Shown here one piece after another: positions 34,587 through 43,530 of a stretch of 64,000 nt of DNA. Each line of letters opens with the position of its first letter. The first letter of the stretch is position 1. The translations under genes and the position numbers were made by a program. The stretch is from assembly GCA_027854065.1 (NCBI GenBank), contig JAQGEF010000002.1, positions 124,001 to 188,000 of the forward strand. The letters are read 5' to 3'. The stretch is from Polluticaenibacter yanchengensis (GTDB lineage Bacteria > Bacteroidota > Bacteroidia > Chitinophagales > Chitinophagaceae). Under the pieces are notes generated by a model that ran no database searches, was not told where the DNA came from, and saw only the letters and a program-made list of their open reading frames with translations.

Positions 34587-36797
34587 ATGACGCTTTCGGT
34601 TTGGAGATACGCACATTTAGTGTTGGCAATTATGGCTTCCTTGTTTTTGTTACTGGCTTCTGTTACCGGTATCATACTGGCGATAGATGCTGTTGGCGAA
34701 AAGCGGGCAGCGCTTAAAATGGACGGGTTTGAATCTGTTACATTGGCTCAATCCATTCCGGAACTGAGAAAAAAATACAGTGAAATAAGTGAGGTGACCG
34801 TTAATTATAACAGGCTTGTTTTAATGAAAGCAATGGATGATAACGGTGAGGATTTTGAATCTTATATCAATCCTTTGACAGGTGACACATTGGGGACGCC
34901 GCAAAAAAAATCTGAGTTTATCAACTGGGTAACATCGTTGCACCGTTCATTGTTTTTGCACGAAACCGGCCGGGTAATAATGGGTATTACAGCCTTTATC
35001 CTATTTCTGATCACAATATCCGGTATTGTTCTGGTGGTTCGGCGCCAGCAAAGCCTGAAACGTTTTTTTGCCAAAGTGGTCAAGGATAATTTTGCGCAAT
35101 ACTACCATGTGGTTACCGGCAGGATCGCATTAATTCCAATATTAATTATTGCCATAACAGGTACCTATCTTACAATGGAAAAGTTGGGTTGGCTGAAGGT
35201 AAAGGAGATAAAGCACGACATTAAATTTGATATAACATCAGTACCTGAAAAACCGGGAGATTTAGCCACATTTGATGTATTTAAGAATACAAAACTGTCA
35301 GCTGTTCAAAAAATCGAGTTCCCGTTTGTAGATGATGACCCGGAAGAGTTTTTTACCATTAAGCTGAAAGAGAAGGAACTGGTGGTAGAACAGTTTTCGG
35401 GAAAAGTATTAAGTGAAATTGATTATGCCAAAACACCGGTTTTAACGGAGTTGGGATTGAATCTTCACACGGGCAGAACAAGTATTATATGGGCAGTGGT
35501 ATTGGGCCTGGCTTGCATCAATATCCTTTTCTTTATATACAGTGGCTTTGCAATAACCTTTAAAAGAAAGAGCCCGAAAATTGAAAATACGGGCAACCCG
35601 GACGAAGCTGAATACATTATTTTATTTGGTTCGGAAAGCGGTACAACTTCTGTTTATGCCAATATTTTTCATGAACAATTGGTAACAAATGGTATAAAAT
35701 CATTTATTACAGAGCTCAATAAGTACAGAACTTACCCTGCGGCAAAAGAAATTATTATTTTTACGAGTACTTATGGCCAGGGTGATCCGCCACCAAATGC
35801 CACTAAGTTTTTATACTTAATGGATAAGTATAAACAAAATCAGGATACGATTGTTAGTGTGGTTGGTTTTGGATCCTATGCTTACCTGGATTTTTGTGGT
35901 TACGCGTTCCAGGTGGAAAATGAATTACGCAAAAAAGACTGGGCAAATGTGATTCATCCTACCCATACCATCAGTGATAAATCTTTAGAAGAATTATCCG
36001 CATGGGCGCAACAATGGAGCGAACGTACTGCCATCCCGATTCTTACATCGCCGGCAATTTTTGAAACGAAACCATCGGAGATGCAAACATTTAAGGTGGT
36101 AGAAAAAACGCTGACCAGCAATGCTTCTGATGATGTATTTATAGTTACCTTAAAACCAAAATCTTCTAAAGTGAAGATTAAATCCGGTGATCTGATTGCT
36201 ATTTACCCGGCTGGTGACCACCGGGAAAGGTTTTACTCTATTGGTATGGTGAACCGGAATATTCAATTGGTAGTAAGGTTGCAACCTAATGGATTGGGAT
36301 CAGGATTTTTAGATGGCTTGAAGAAAGGTGATATCATCAATGGTAAGATTATCAGGAACGATCATTTTCATATGCCTCAGACAGATAATAAAATTGCGTT
36401 TATTGGTAATGGTACCGGTATTGCGCCATACTTAGGGATGATTTATGAAAATGAGACCCAGGTAGAATGCAGATTGTACTGCGGATTCCGTCGTGAGACC
36501 ATTATAACTGAAAGGTATTATACTTTCTTAAGGGAGCAGGAAACTTTAGGGCATTTAGATGGGTATGAATTTGCTTTTTCCCGTGAAGAAAATAAAATGT
36601 ACGTGATGGACCTGCTTAAAAATGATGCCAGGTACATTGCAGAATTACTAGATGAAGGCGGATTGATTATGATCTGTGGTTCTCTTGCCATGCAGAAAGA
36701 TGTTGAAGAAACGATTAATAGTATCTGCCTGGATATAAATACGGTAGGTTTGGAATATTATAAAGCTAAGGGCCAATTAAGAGTTGACTGCTATTAA
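34587..36797 (+). CDS. PepSY-domain membrane flavoreductase (PepSY_TM + flavodoxin + FNR-type FAD/NAD(P)H domains)
   Basis: A 736-residue inner-membrane oxidoreductase. The N-terminal part has four membrane spans (about 9-33, 128-152, 176-198, 300-326) framing PepSY-type periplasmic segments. A flavodoxin-like FMN domain follows (LFGSESGTTSVYANIFHEQL from about 345; FTSTYGQGDPPPNA), then a ferredoxin-NADP reductase module: FAD-binding RFYSIGMVNRN (about 548) and NAD(P)-binding FIGNGTGIAPYLGMI (about 605), ending GQLRVDCY. This is the CPR/sulfite-reductase flavoprotein arrangement fused to a membrane electron conduit, so it should move electrons from NAD(P)H across the membrane. Downstream ApbE starts 10 bp later. 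Acceptors could be the flavinylated DUF2271 protein and, ultimately, ferric iron; the last step is a guess. Confidence 0.92.
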   Translation: MTLSVWRYAHLVLAIMASLFLLLASVTGIILAIDAVGEKRAALKMDGFESVTLAQSIPELRKKYSEISEVTVNYNRLVLMKAMDDNGEDFESYINPLTGDTLGTPQKKSEFINWVTSLHRSLFLHETGRVIMGITAFILFLITISGIVLVVRRQQSLKRFFAKVVKDNFAQYYHVVTGRIALIPILIIAITGTYLTMEKLGWLKVKEIKHDIKFDITSVPEKPGDLATFDVFKNTKLSAVQKIEFPFVDDDPEEFFTIKLKEKELVVEQFSGKVLSEIDYAKTPVLTELGLNLHTGRTSIIWAVVLGLACINILFFIYSGFAITFKRKSPKIENTGNPDEAEYIILFGSESGTTSVYANIFHEQLVTNGIKSFITELNKYRTYPAAKEIIIFTSTYGQGDPPPNATKFLYLMDKYKQNQDTIVSVVGFGSYAYLDFCGYAFQVENELRKKDWANVIHPTHTISDKSLEELSAWAQQWSERTAIPILTSPAIFETKPSEMQTFKVVEKTLTSNASDDVFIVTLKPKSSKVKIKSGDLIAIYPAGDHRERFYSIGMVNRNIQLVVRLQPNGLGSGFLDGLKKGDIINGKIIRNDHFHMPQTDNKIAFIGNGTGIAPYLGMIYENETQVECRLYCGFRRETIITERYYTFLREQETLGHLDGYEFAFSREENKMYVMDLLKNDARYIAELLDEGGLIMICGSLAMQKDVEETINSICLDINTVGLEYYKAKGQLRVDCY

Positions 36798-36807
36798 CCG
36801 GTTTGCA

Positions 36808-37818
36808 ATGAAAAATGGAATTAAAATAGGTTGTTTACTCAGTGTACTGCTAATAACAGGATTGAACCTGGTGAATGCCCAGGTACAAAAAAAACGTTCT
36901 GCCATCTTAATGGGAGGACGTTTTGATATTACAATTGTTGCAAAAGATACGGCAACTGCGAATAATTATATAGATACGGTTATTGCAGAAATTAAAAGAA
37001 TTGAGTACCTTATTTCAGATTGGATCCCGGCTACACAAATATCACAGGTGAACCAAAATGCCGGCATTCAACCGGTGAAGGTTGACAGGGAAGTTTTTGA
37101 ACTGACACAACGTGCGATTGCTTTTTCAGAGCTGACCGGTGGAGCATTCGATATCAGCTTTGCCGCGATGGACCGCATCTGGAAATTTGATGGTTCTATG
37201 GCAGCCATGCCATCCCCGGATGCTGTTAAAAAGTCTGTTGAGAAAGTAGGGTATAAGCGCATTATTTTGGATTCTGCTGCCTCAACAATTTTTCTGCCGG
37301 AGAAGGGGATGAAGATTGGTTATGGTGCGATTGGCGAAGGTTATGCTGCTGATAAATGTAAATTATTGATGCGTTCTAAGGGCATAGAGGCGGGTATTGT
37401 CAATGCTACCGGGGATATGAGTTTGTGGGGGCGCCAGCTGAATGGCAAACCCTGGAATATTGGTATTACGAACCCTTTTAATCATACCAATGTTTATGCA
37501 GTACTTCCTGTAAAAGAGGAAGCTGTAACAACATCGGGCAGTTACGAAAAATTTGTGGAATTTGATGGTATCCGTTACGCGCACATCATTAACCCTGTAA
37601 CTGGTTATCCTGCTACAGGCCTTACCAGCGTGACCATCCTGGGCGAGAGTACTGAGGTGGCAAATTGTTTAAGTACCTCTATTATGGTATTAGGCCCGGA
37701 AAAGGGGTTGCTGCTGCTGGCAAAATTTCCTGGTTACAGCAGTATTATGATATCTGATAAAGGTAAAGTGATCACATCTCCAAACTTTAAGCGTAAAAAG
37801 ATCCGTAAGATTTTATAA
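36808..37818 (+). CDS. apbE: FAD:protein FMN transferase (ApbE)
   Basis: Periplasmic flavin transferase that attaches FMN covalently to Thr or Ser of exported proteins. I start at the ATG at 36808, which gives a signal peptide (MKNGIKIGCLLSVLLITGLN...) and a 10-bp gap; a TTG at 36784 would overlap the reductase gene. ApbE blocks: ISDWIPATQISQVNQNAG, GGAFDISFAAMDRIW, GYGAIGEGYAADK, NATGDMSLWGRQLNGKPWNI, TTSGSYEKF and HIINPVTGYPATGLTSVTIL. The only nearby protein with a flavinylation-like motif is the DUF2271 protein upstream. Confidence 0.95.
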   Translation: MKNGIKIGCLLSVLLITGLNLVNAQVQKKRSAILMGGRFDITIVAKDTATANNYIDTVIAEIKRIEYLISDWIPATQISQVNQNAGIQPVKVDREVFELTQRAIAFSELTGGAFDISFAAMDRIWKFDGSMAAMPSPDAVKKSVEKVGYKRIILDSAASTIFLPEKGMKIGYGAIGEGYAADKCKLLMRSKGIEAGIVNATGDMSLWGRQLNGKPWNIGITNPFNHTNVYAVLPVKEEAVTTSGSYEKFVEFDGIRYAHIINPVTGYPATGLTSVTILGESTEVANCLSTSIMVLGPEKGLLLLAKFPGYSSIMISDKGKVITSPNFKRKKIRKIL

Positions 37819-38117
37819 TAGCATTTATTTATTGCTTTTTATTTGCTGAAGAGACCAGGCAGGATTGCGGAATGCTACGCAGTAATTTCAACACTTGCTG
37901 AGGGTGGCTTACAGTAAATGGGTTATTTAAATAATAGATAATAAAACGAATGCCCGGACTTCAAATTATGCATCCCAGGAAAATTAGAATAATACCCGGA
38001 AATATTGTTGTTATACGCACCGTATAGTTCATTAAATTAGAAAGTTCTCTTTAGCACTGAATATTTATATTCGCAGATATTTAATAATTTTTAAACAACA
38101 ATATATACATAAAAACA
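37819..38117. other. Intergenic region upstream of leuB
   Basis: No gene. TATATTCG at 38066-38073 resembles a weak -7 element for leuB. A CAGGATTGCGGAATGCTACG stretch after apbE (37859-37878) recalls a decayed piece of repeat B, without enough match to call it. Confidence 0.4.
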
Positions 38118-39191
38118 ATGGCAAAAAAGCACATATTAGTTGTTCCTGGCGATGGCATTGGTCAAGAAGTAACGGCAGTAGGTAAAAAAGTACTGGATAA
38201 AATAGCCGAGAAATTTGGACATGAGTTTACATATGACGAAGCCTTAATTGGTCACGTAGCTATAGAGGCAACAGGCGAAGCATTACCTGAAGAGTCATTA
38301 AACAAAATGCGTGCTTCTGATGCCGTATTATTCGGTGCGGTAGGACATCCTAAATATGATAATGACCCAAGTGCAAAAGTTCGTCCGGAACAGGGATTGC
38401 TTAAAATGCGCAAGGAATTAGGTTTATATGCCAATTTGCGTCCTATAAAGTTGTTTGATGAATTGTTGGGAGCATCCAGTATAAAACCCGAAGTGTTGAA
38501 AGGAGCAGATATCTTGTTCTTCAGAGAATTGACAGGAGATATTTATTTTGGAGAAAAGGGCCGTGAAAATAATGGCGATACCGCATTTGATATTGCCCGT
38601 TACAGCCGTTTTGAAGTGGAAAGGATTGCCCGTAAAGCATTTGAAGCAGCACGTACCCGTCGTAAAAAACTATGCTCAGTAGATAAAGCCAATGTGATTG
38701 AAACTTCCCGTTTATGGCGTGAAGTGATTCAGAAAATAGCACCGGAATATCCTGATGTAGAAGTGGAACACCAGTTTGTGGATGCTACCGCGATGCTTTT
38801 AATTAAAGACCCGCGTCGCTTCGATGTTGTGGTCACTGCAAACTTGTTCGGAGATATTTTAACAGATGAAGCGTCCCAGATAGCGGGAAGCATGGGGATG
38901 CTGGCCAGTGCTTCAATAGGTGATGGCACCGGTGTATACGAACCGATCCACGGCTCTGCTCATGATATTACAGGTAAAGGTGTGGCCAATCCCCTGGCTT
39001 CAGTTTTAAGCGCTGCTTTATTATTAGATATCAGCTTTGGAATGAAAGAAGAAAGCGAAGCAGTCATAAACGCGGTAGACCAGGTATTAAAAGCAGGTTT
39101 TAGAACCGGGGATATTGCAGATGCCGGTACACCTAAGGACCAGGTATTAGGTACCGAAGCGATGGGTGAAAAAGTATTAAGTTATCTATAA
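38118..39191 (+). CDS. leuB: 3-isopropylmalate dehydrogenase
   Basis: Leucine biosynthesis enzyme that oxidatively decarboxylates 3-isopropylmalate with NAD (EC 1.1.1.85). The 357 residues match the family length. VPGDGIGQEVTAVGKKVLD opens the protein, then VGHPKYDN, RPEQGLLKMRKELGLYANLR, the substrate-binding RELTGDIYFGEKGR, and the cofactor and metal block VTANLFGDILTDEASQIAGS with YEPIHGSAHDITGKGVANPL. The ELTGD-IYFGE pattern separates LeuB from isocitrate dehydrogenase. Other leu genes are not in the window. It ends at a 54-bp perfect palindrome. Confidence 0.96.
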   Translation: MAKKHILVVPGDGIGQEVTAVGKKVLDKIAEKFGHEFTYDEALIGHVAIEATGEALPEESLNKMRASDAVLFGAVGHPKYDNDPSAKVRPEQGLLKMRKELGLYANLRPIKLFDELLGASSIKPEVLKGADILFFRELTGDIYFGEKGRENNGDTAFDIARYSRFEVERIARKAFEAARTRRKKLCSVDKANVIETSRLWREVIQKIAPEYPDVEVEHQFVDATAMLLIKDPRRFDVVVTANLFGDILTDEASQIAGSMGMLASASIGDGTGVYEPIHGSAHDITGKGVANPLASVLSAALLLDISFGMKEESEAVINAVDQVLKAGFRTGDIADAGTPKDQVLGTEAMGEKVLSYL

Positions 39192-39212
39192 TTCCAATAT
39201 AGTTGAAGTGAA

Positions 39213-39266
39213 TATAGTATCAAAAATAAAACCGCTTCATGAAGCGGTTTTATTTTTGATACTATA
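39213..39266. terminator. Bidirectional terminator, 54-bp perfect palindrome
   Basis: Both 27-base arms meet at TTCATGAA with no unpaired spacer. The centre is AACCGCTTCATGAAGCGGTT with A-rich and T-rich outer arms. It lies between convergent leuB and the DUF3109 gene. Confidence 0.88.
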
Positions 39267-39272
39267 ACAGGA

Positions 39273-39860
39273 TTAATCCCCAAGTTCAAAATAATCCTGT
39301 GCAATTTCGTCCAGCACTTCGTAAAACTCCTCGCCATATTCCCTGATCAACGGCTCTTTTAAAAATTTGTAAACAGGAATTTTCAGTTTTTCTCCCAAAG
39401 AGCAGGCAGCGCTGCATAAATCTTCACGAGGTTCATAGTTCAGGTATATGTTCTCGTTATTGGAACTGTGTTTGACGCGTATCGGGAATAAATGACAGCT
39501 GATCGGCTTTTTCCAACTCACTTTTTTATCGTAATAAGCCTGCTCGATACCACATTTTACAATACCTGCATTATCGGTAATCGCATATACGCAGATACCG
39601 CCATTAATAGCCGGGGTTACCCAGCCAAACTCCTCATTATAAACATACAGGCCTTGTTGCTCAATTTCATTGATATGCGAAGCCGGTAAATAAGGTTTCA
39701 CCGCTTCGTACACGTTCTCAATCTCTTTCAACTCCGAATCTTTTAGTGGAGCACCAGCATCACCATCTACACAACAGCCACCTTTACAGCTCGTTAAATC
39801 ACATACGAATTGCGCTTCTATAATTTCGTCACCAATAAGTTTATTATCAATAATAATCAT
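39273..39860 (-). CDS. DUF3109 family Cys-rich protein
   Basis: A 195-residue cytoplasmic protein rich in Cys: CDLTSCKGGCCVDGDAGAPL near the N-terminus, then GGICVYA, KCGIEQAYYD, ISCHLFPIRV and EDLCSAACSLGEK. The spacing recalls zinc- or iron-sulfur-binding YkgJ-like proteins and matches the DUF3109 family of Bacteroidota, whose function is not established. It follows gldD by 12 bp on the minus strand and is co-transcribed. Confidence 0.9.
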   Translation of the reverse strand: MIIIDNKLIGDEIIEAQFVCDLTSCKGGCCVDGDAGAPLKDSELKEIENVYEAVKPYLPASHINEIEQQGLYVYNEEFGWVTPAINGGICVYAITDNAGIVKCGIEQAYYDKKVSWKKPISCHLFPIRVKHSSNNENIYLNYEPREDLCSAACSLGEKLKIPVYKFLKEPLIREYGEEFYEVLDEIAQDYFELGD

Positions 39861-39872
39861 CGTTCTTTTAGT

Positions 39873-40466
39873 TTATTGCCATTTAAAGCTGTTTATCAAA
39901 TGCAGCAGGTCCTCTTTCACATGTTTATTCACCGGCGCCAGGGAATCTTCATTAGGCGTCGCTTCAAAATAAAGTGCCCCACGTATAAAGTGCTTTGTAC
40001 TATCCGTTAAGTAAAACTGGGAGGCCGAAGCCGCATCTCCGCCTACATTAAAATAGACGCCGGGAATACCGTTAGAACTCCTGAATAAACTATCACTGAT
40101 AGAATAGGCCTTTATACTGTGCTTGTACGATAAATTATAAGCGTCATTAATAAGCGTATCAAAATTATTTGACTGCAGACTTTTATAACTGATAAAAATT
40201 TTTCCGCTCAGACCGGGAAATTCTATATTAATCCACCACGGGTTTTCGGCCTTAGCGTCGAAAAACATGGAGTCTTTGGTGATCTTACTGTAAACCGGGT
40301 ATTCAAACCTATAGGGGTAACCCGGCTCATTAAACATTTTGTACTCGTGCCGCGGTAATGCTATTTCAAAATATCCCTTTGGTTTAGATATAAACGGGGA
40401 ATTGCAGGATGTTAGCCACCAACCCCCGACTAATACCGTTAAAATTGTGAAAATGGCTTTAACCAT
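39873..40466 (-). CDS. gldD: Gliding motility lipoprotein GldD
   Basis: A 197-residue lipoprotein with a lipobox ending in Cys21 (GGWWLTSC). The mature start KPKGYFEIALPRHEYK, then YPYRFEYPVYSK, NPWWINIEFPGLSGKIFISY and the end VKEDLLHLINSFKW follow GldD closely. GldD is required for gliding motility and T9SS-linked functions in flavobacteria, though its exact task is not settled. A T9SS substrate at 49512 shows that the export system is in use here. A TATATTTG promoter element lies 38 bp upstream. Confidence 0.92.
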   Translation of the reverse strand: MVKAIFTILTVLVGGWWLTSCNSPFISKPKGYFEIALPRHEYKMFNEPGYPYRFEYPVYSKITKDSMFFDAKAENPWWINIEFPGLSGKIFISYKSLQSNNFDTLINDAYNLSYKHSIKAYSISDSLFRSSNGIPGVYFNVGGDAASASQFYLTDSTKHFIRGALYFEATPNEDSLAPVNKHVKEDLLHLINSFKWQ

Positions 40467-40504
40467 ATAGTTTTAATTCAGTTCGTTCCTGTTAATACGA
40501 AATG

Positions 40505-40512
40505 CAAATATA
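40505..40512 (-). promoter_or_regulatory. -7 element of the gldD promoter
   Basis: TATATTTG on the minus strand, a perfect TAnnTTTG match, giving a leader of about 30 bases before the gldD ATG. The -33 element is not clear. Confidence 0.55.
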
Positions 40513-40571
40513 CAATTTATTAAAACCATACTTTGATTTCAGGAAATAACAAAAGCACAGGAGAAAGGTAT

Positions 40572-40602
40572 TGACAAACATTTTTCTTGTGTTTATATTT
40601 AA
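40572..40602 (+). promoter_or_regulatory. Promoter of the helix-hairpin-helix gene
   Basis: TTGAC followed by TATATTTA, with about 20 bp between TTG and the -7 box, one mismatch from the Bacteroidota consensus. It lies about 35 bp upstream of the ATG at 40636. Confidence 0.5.
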
Positions 40603-40635
40603 AGCCCCATCAGTAAACCACTTAAACATTTTAAC

Positions 40636-41580
40636 ATGCGTTGGCTTCATTTTTTTACAAAACGTGAAAGAATAGGCTTTATCGGTGTATTAAGCTTATT
40701 ACTAGTATTACTCATCTTAATCCAGGTAGAAAACAAAAATTATTTTAACCAGGCAAAATTCCTGTCAGAAGAAGAAATGTCAATTGTTAAAAGAAAAGAC
40801 AGCCAGGCAGGAAATGATTATAAAGCATCATTTAAAAAGAATGATATGCTACAGGTCGTAAATAAAAAGCTGTTTTCATTTGATCCGAATACCATTACAG
40901 ACGAGGAATGGCTGCAATTAGGAGTTTCTGAGCGGACAATTAATACCATCAGGAAATATAAAGAGAAAGGCGGGAAATTCTATAGATCTGAAGATTTGTT
41001 GAAAATTTATAATCTAGATAAAGCTTTGGCTGCAGAGTTGTTACCATATGTCAATATTAAAAACAACCGGTACAGAAATGGCTATATCGACTATTCCAAA
41101 AACAAAGATAACCGGAGCAAATACAAGAAGGATACAAGCGGTCGTTATAAACCTAACTATACAAGCGCTTATACGAAAAAGGTATTTACCCAAATTTATA
41201 TTAACTCTGCAGATACTGCCATCCTGAAACAGATTCCGGGCATAGGCAGCACTTTGGCCAAAAGAATTGTCAGTTACAGGGACCGCTTGGGAGGTTTTTA
41301 TGCAGCGGGACAGTTGGCTGAAGTTTTTGGATTGCCGGATTCTACTTTACAAAAAATGATACCCTGGATTATTATAGACCAACCGGTAAAATCAATCAAT
41401 TTAAACGCCGAAGACTTTAAAAATATCAAACATCCATATTTAAATGCCAATTTGGCCAGCGTAATTTATAACTACAGGATGCAGCATGGAAACTTTAAAA
41501 AGGTAGAAGACATTAAAAGGATATACATTTTAAGTGATGAATTGTTTAATAAAATATCCCCATACCTGAATATTCAATAA
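40636..41580 (+). CDS. Membrane-anchored helix-hairpin-helix protein (ComEA-like repeats)
   Basis: A 314-residue protein with one N-terminal membrane helix (about 13-32, FIGVLSLLLVLLILIQ) and three or four ComEA-type HhH units: LGVSERTINTIRKYKEKGGK FY, LKQIPGIGSTLAKRIVSYRD, LGGFYAAGQLAEVFGLPD and a C-terminal pair (HPYLNANLASVIYNYRMQHG). The IPGIGSTLAKRI hairpin is the canonical DNA-backbone-binding form. Relatives in competence bind incoming DNA outside the membrane, but many Bacteroidota paralogues have no known role. Confidence 0.88.
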   Translation: MRWLHFFTKRERIGFIGVLSLLLVLLILIQVENKNYFNQAKFLSEEEMSIVKRKDSQAGNDYKASFKKNDMLQVVNKKLFSFDPNTITDEEWLQLGVSERTINTIRKYKEKGGKFYRSEDLLKIYNLDKALAAELLPYVNIKNNRYRNGYIDYSKNKDNRSKYKKDTSGRYKPNYTSAYTKKVFTQIYINSADTAILKQIPGIGSTLAKRIVSYRDRLGGFYAAGQLAEVFGLPDSTLQKMIPWIIIDQPVKSINLNAEDFKNIKHPYLNANLASVIYNYRMQHGNFKKVEDIKRIYILSDELFNKISPYLNIQ

Positions 41581-41660
41581 TAAAATTAAAAAATAATATT
41601 CCGATAACATTTTTATATAACGTAGATGGTTATCTTCATGATAATTAAAAGTTTGCTTGC

Positions 41661-42800
41661 ATGAATTTTCACGAAACAGAAACGGTTCAGATGATAGCAT
41701 CTGCCGCTCGCGATTTTGCCCAACAAAAAATTAAACCCCACTTAATGGAGTGGGATGAGTCACAGACATTCCCTGTTTCCGTATTTAGAGAAATGGGCCA
41801 GTTAGGCCTTATGGGGGTTTTAGTACCCGAACAATATGGTGGGGCCGGGTTAGGTTATTTTGAGTATTCAGCTATTATACAGGAGATTGCAAAAGTTTGC
41901 GGCTCTATCGGCTTGAGTTTAGCTGCACATAATAGTTTGTGCACCAATCATATCCTGAGCTTTGGAAATGAAGCACAGAAAGAAAAGTTTTTACCTAAAT
42001 TAGCTACAGCCGAACACATTGGCGCCTGGGGATTAACCGAGCCAAATACGGGAAGTGATGCCGGTAATATGAAAACTACTGCAGTAAAGGATGGTGATGA
42101 ATGGGTATTGAATGGCACAAAAAACTGGATCACACACGGTATTTCCGGGAATATAGCAGTGGTGATTGCCCGTACAGGAGAACCACGTCAGAGTGGTAAT
42201 GCTACCGCTTTTATTGTAGAAAGAGGAACGCCTGGTTTTTCCGGTGGTAAAAAAGAAAATAAGCTGGGCATGAGGGCCAGTGAGACAGCTGAAATGATTT
42301 TTGAGAACTGTCGCATTCCGGATGCCAACAGGCTGGGAAATGTTGGAGATGGCTTTCGCCAGGCACTTGCTATTTTAGATGGTGGTCGTATCAGTATTGC
42401 AGCATTAGGTTTAGGTATTGCTAAAGGTGCATATGAAGCTGCAGTACAGTATTCAAAAGAGCGTCAGCAGTTTGATAAACCCATCGCCAGTTTCCAGGCT
42501 ATCAGCTTTAAACTGGCAGATATGGCCACTGAAATAGCAGCTTCTGAAATGCTGATTCAAAGTGCCTGTCATTTAAAAAATAATAAACAGCCGGTAACCA
42601 AAATAGGCGCTATGGCAAAATACTATGCCAGCGAAACGGCCGTTAAAGTAAGTACAGAAGCTGTACAGATCTTTGGTGGATATGGTTATACCAAGGATTT
42701 TCCGGTAGAAAAATTTTATAGGGACAGTAAACTTTGTACGATTGGGGAAGGCACCAGCGAGATCCAGAAAATGGTGATTGCCCGTGAGATTTTAAAGTAA
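41661..42800 (+). CDS. Acyl-CoA dehydrogenase
   Basis: A flavin enzyme of fatty-acid or branched-chain acyl-CoA oxidation (EC 1.3.8.-), 379 residues, the usual length. FAD/substrate blocks: GAWGLTEPNTGSDAGNMKTT, WVLNGTKNWITHG, KLGMRASETAEMIFENCRIP and RQQFDKPIASFQAISFKLAD. The C-terminal IFGGYGYTKDFPVEKFYRDS is followed by the IGEGTSEIQ motif with the likely catalytic base Glu363. Chain-length preference cannot be read with confidence; it resembles short-chain/butyryl-type enzymes. It is monocistronic. Confidence 0.95.
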   Translation: MNFHETETVQMIASAARDFAQQKIKPHLMEWDESQTFPVSVFREMGQLGLMGVLVPEQYGGAGLGYFEYSAIIQEIAKVCGSIGLSLAAHNSLCTNHILSFGNEAQKEKFLPKLATAEHIGAWGLTEPNTGSDAGNMKTTAVKDGDEWVLNGTKNWITHGISGNIAVVIARTGEPRQSGNATAFIVERGTPGFSGGKKENKLGMRASETAEMIFENCRIPDANRLGNVGDGFRQALAILDGGRISIAALGLGIAKGAYEAAVQYSKERQQFDKPIASFQAISFKLADMATEIAASEMLIQSACHLKNNKQPVTKIGAMAKYYASETAVKVSTEAVQIFGGYGYTKDFPVEKFYRDSKLCTIGEGTSEIQKMVIAREILK

Positions 42801-43243
42801 GGAATGTTGTTGTTTTATGCTTATATAAAAGTGTCTGCAGTTGTAAAATTGCAGGCGCTTTTGCATTAAGGCACAGTTCAAAATCAGGTGATAGATATTC
42901 AAATCCGGCAGGGTATAGTGGTAGCCAATTCCAGTACAGGAGCCACCAATGAAAAGCGGTTAGTTTACGGTTTACATTGCACCACTCATACTTCCATCCC
43001 CACCTTGGAGTGGCAGGGGCTGGTAAATCCTGCTTAAATGATACAATCATTTCACTATCAGTGCTGATTAGTGATTGTATTATTCTGCGTCATCAGCGGA
43101 AAATATCCAACCTTTAATATGGTGCGTTATTAGGTCAATACGATGCACACCTGAAACTAACTCATGAATATTGGCATCCAAAGTTCACGTGATGTCAGCT
43201 TAAAAATTTGAGAGCAACGTATCATAGCATTACAATTGCCAAA

Positions 43244-43341
43244 TGGGCTGCGGCATACGTGGGCAGCCGCTTAGCGGCTGGTACAAGCGCAGCGCAGTAC
43301 GGAGCGTAGTGAACCCCAGAGTACGCCGGACAAATGCCGGG
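43244..43341 (+). repeat. Extragenic repeat B, copy 2
   Basis: GGGCTGCGGCATACG, a GCAGCCGCTTAGCGGCTG internal hairpin, AGCGCAGCGCAGTACGGAGC and GGACAAATGCCGG match copy 1 at 25941-26034. Confidence 0.75.
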
Positions 43342-43480
43342 TAGAACTAAAAGGCAGATAGCCCCTAAAATAGAAAATCATCAAAAGTTAAAATAAGCCT
43401 GATCAAATACCGGTTGCACATACACATCCCACATCCCGCATTTCACTTCTCACTCACAAACCAATTACAGGTACAAAAAA

Positions 43481-43508
43481 GCCTGCAACATTTCTATTGC
43501 AGGCTTCA
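43481..43508. terminator. Terminator of the sdhCAB operon
   Basis: AAGCCTGCAA (43481-43490) and TTGCAGGCTT (43499-43508) form a perfect 10-bp stem downstream of sdhB. Confidence 0.8.
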
Positions 43509-43530
43509 TATGAATAGCAGGATAAATCGG

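Larger units (their letters stand above)
42801..43530. other. Intergenic region containing repeat B2
   Basis: No credible gene. A 135-residue minus-strand frame (42643-43050) overlaps the acyl-CoA dehydrogenase and has no family features. The interval holds repeat B2 (43244-43341) and the sdh terminator (43481-43508). Confidence 0.55.

Noticed and set aside
42643..43050. 135-residue minus-strand frame
   Set aside because: Overlaps the end of the acyl-CoA dehydrogenase gene and has no family features; read as chance.
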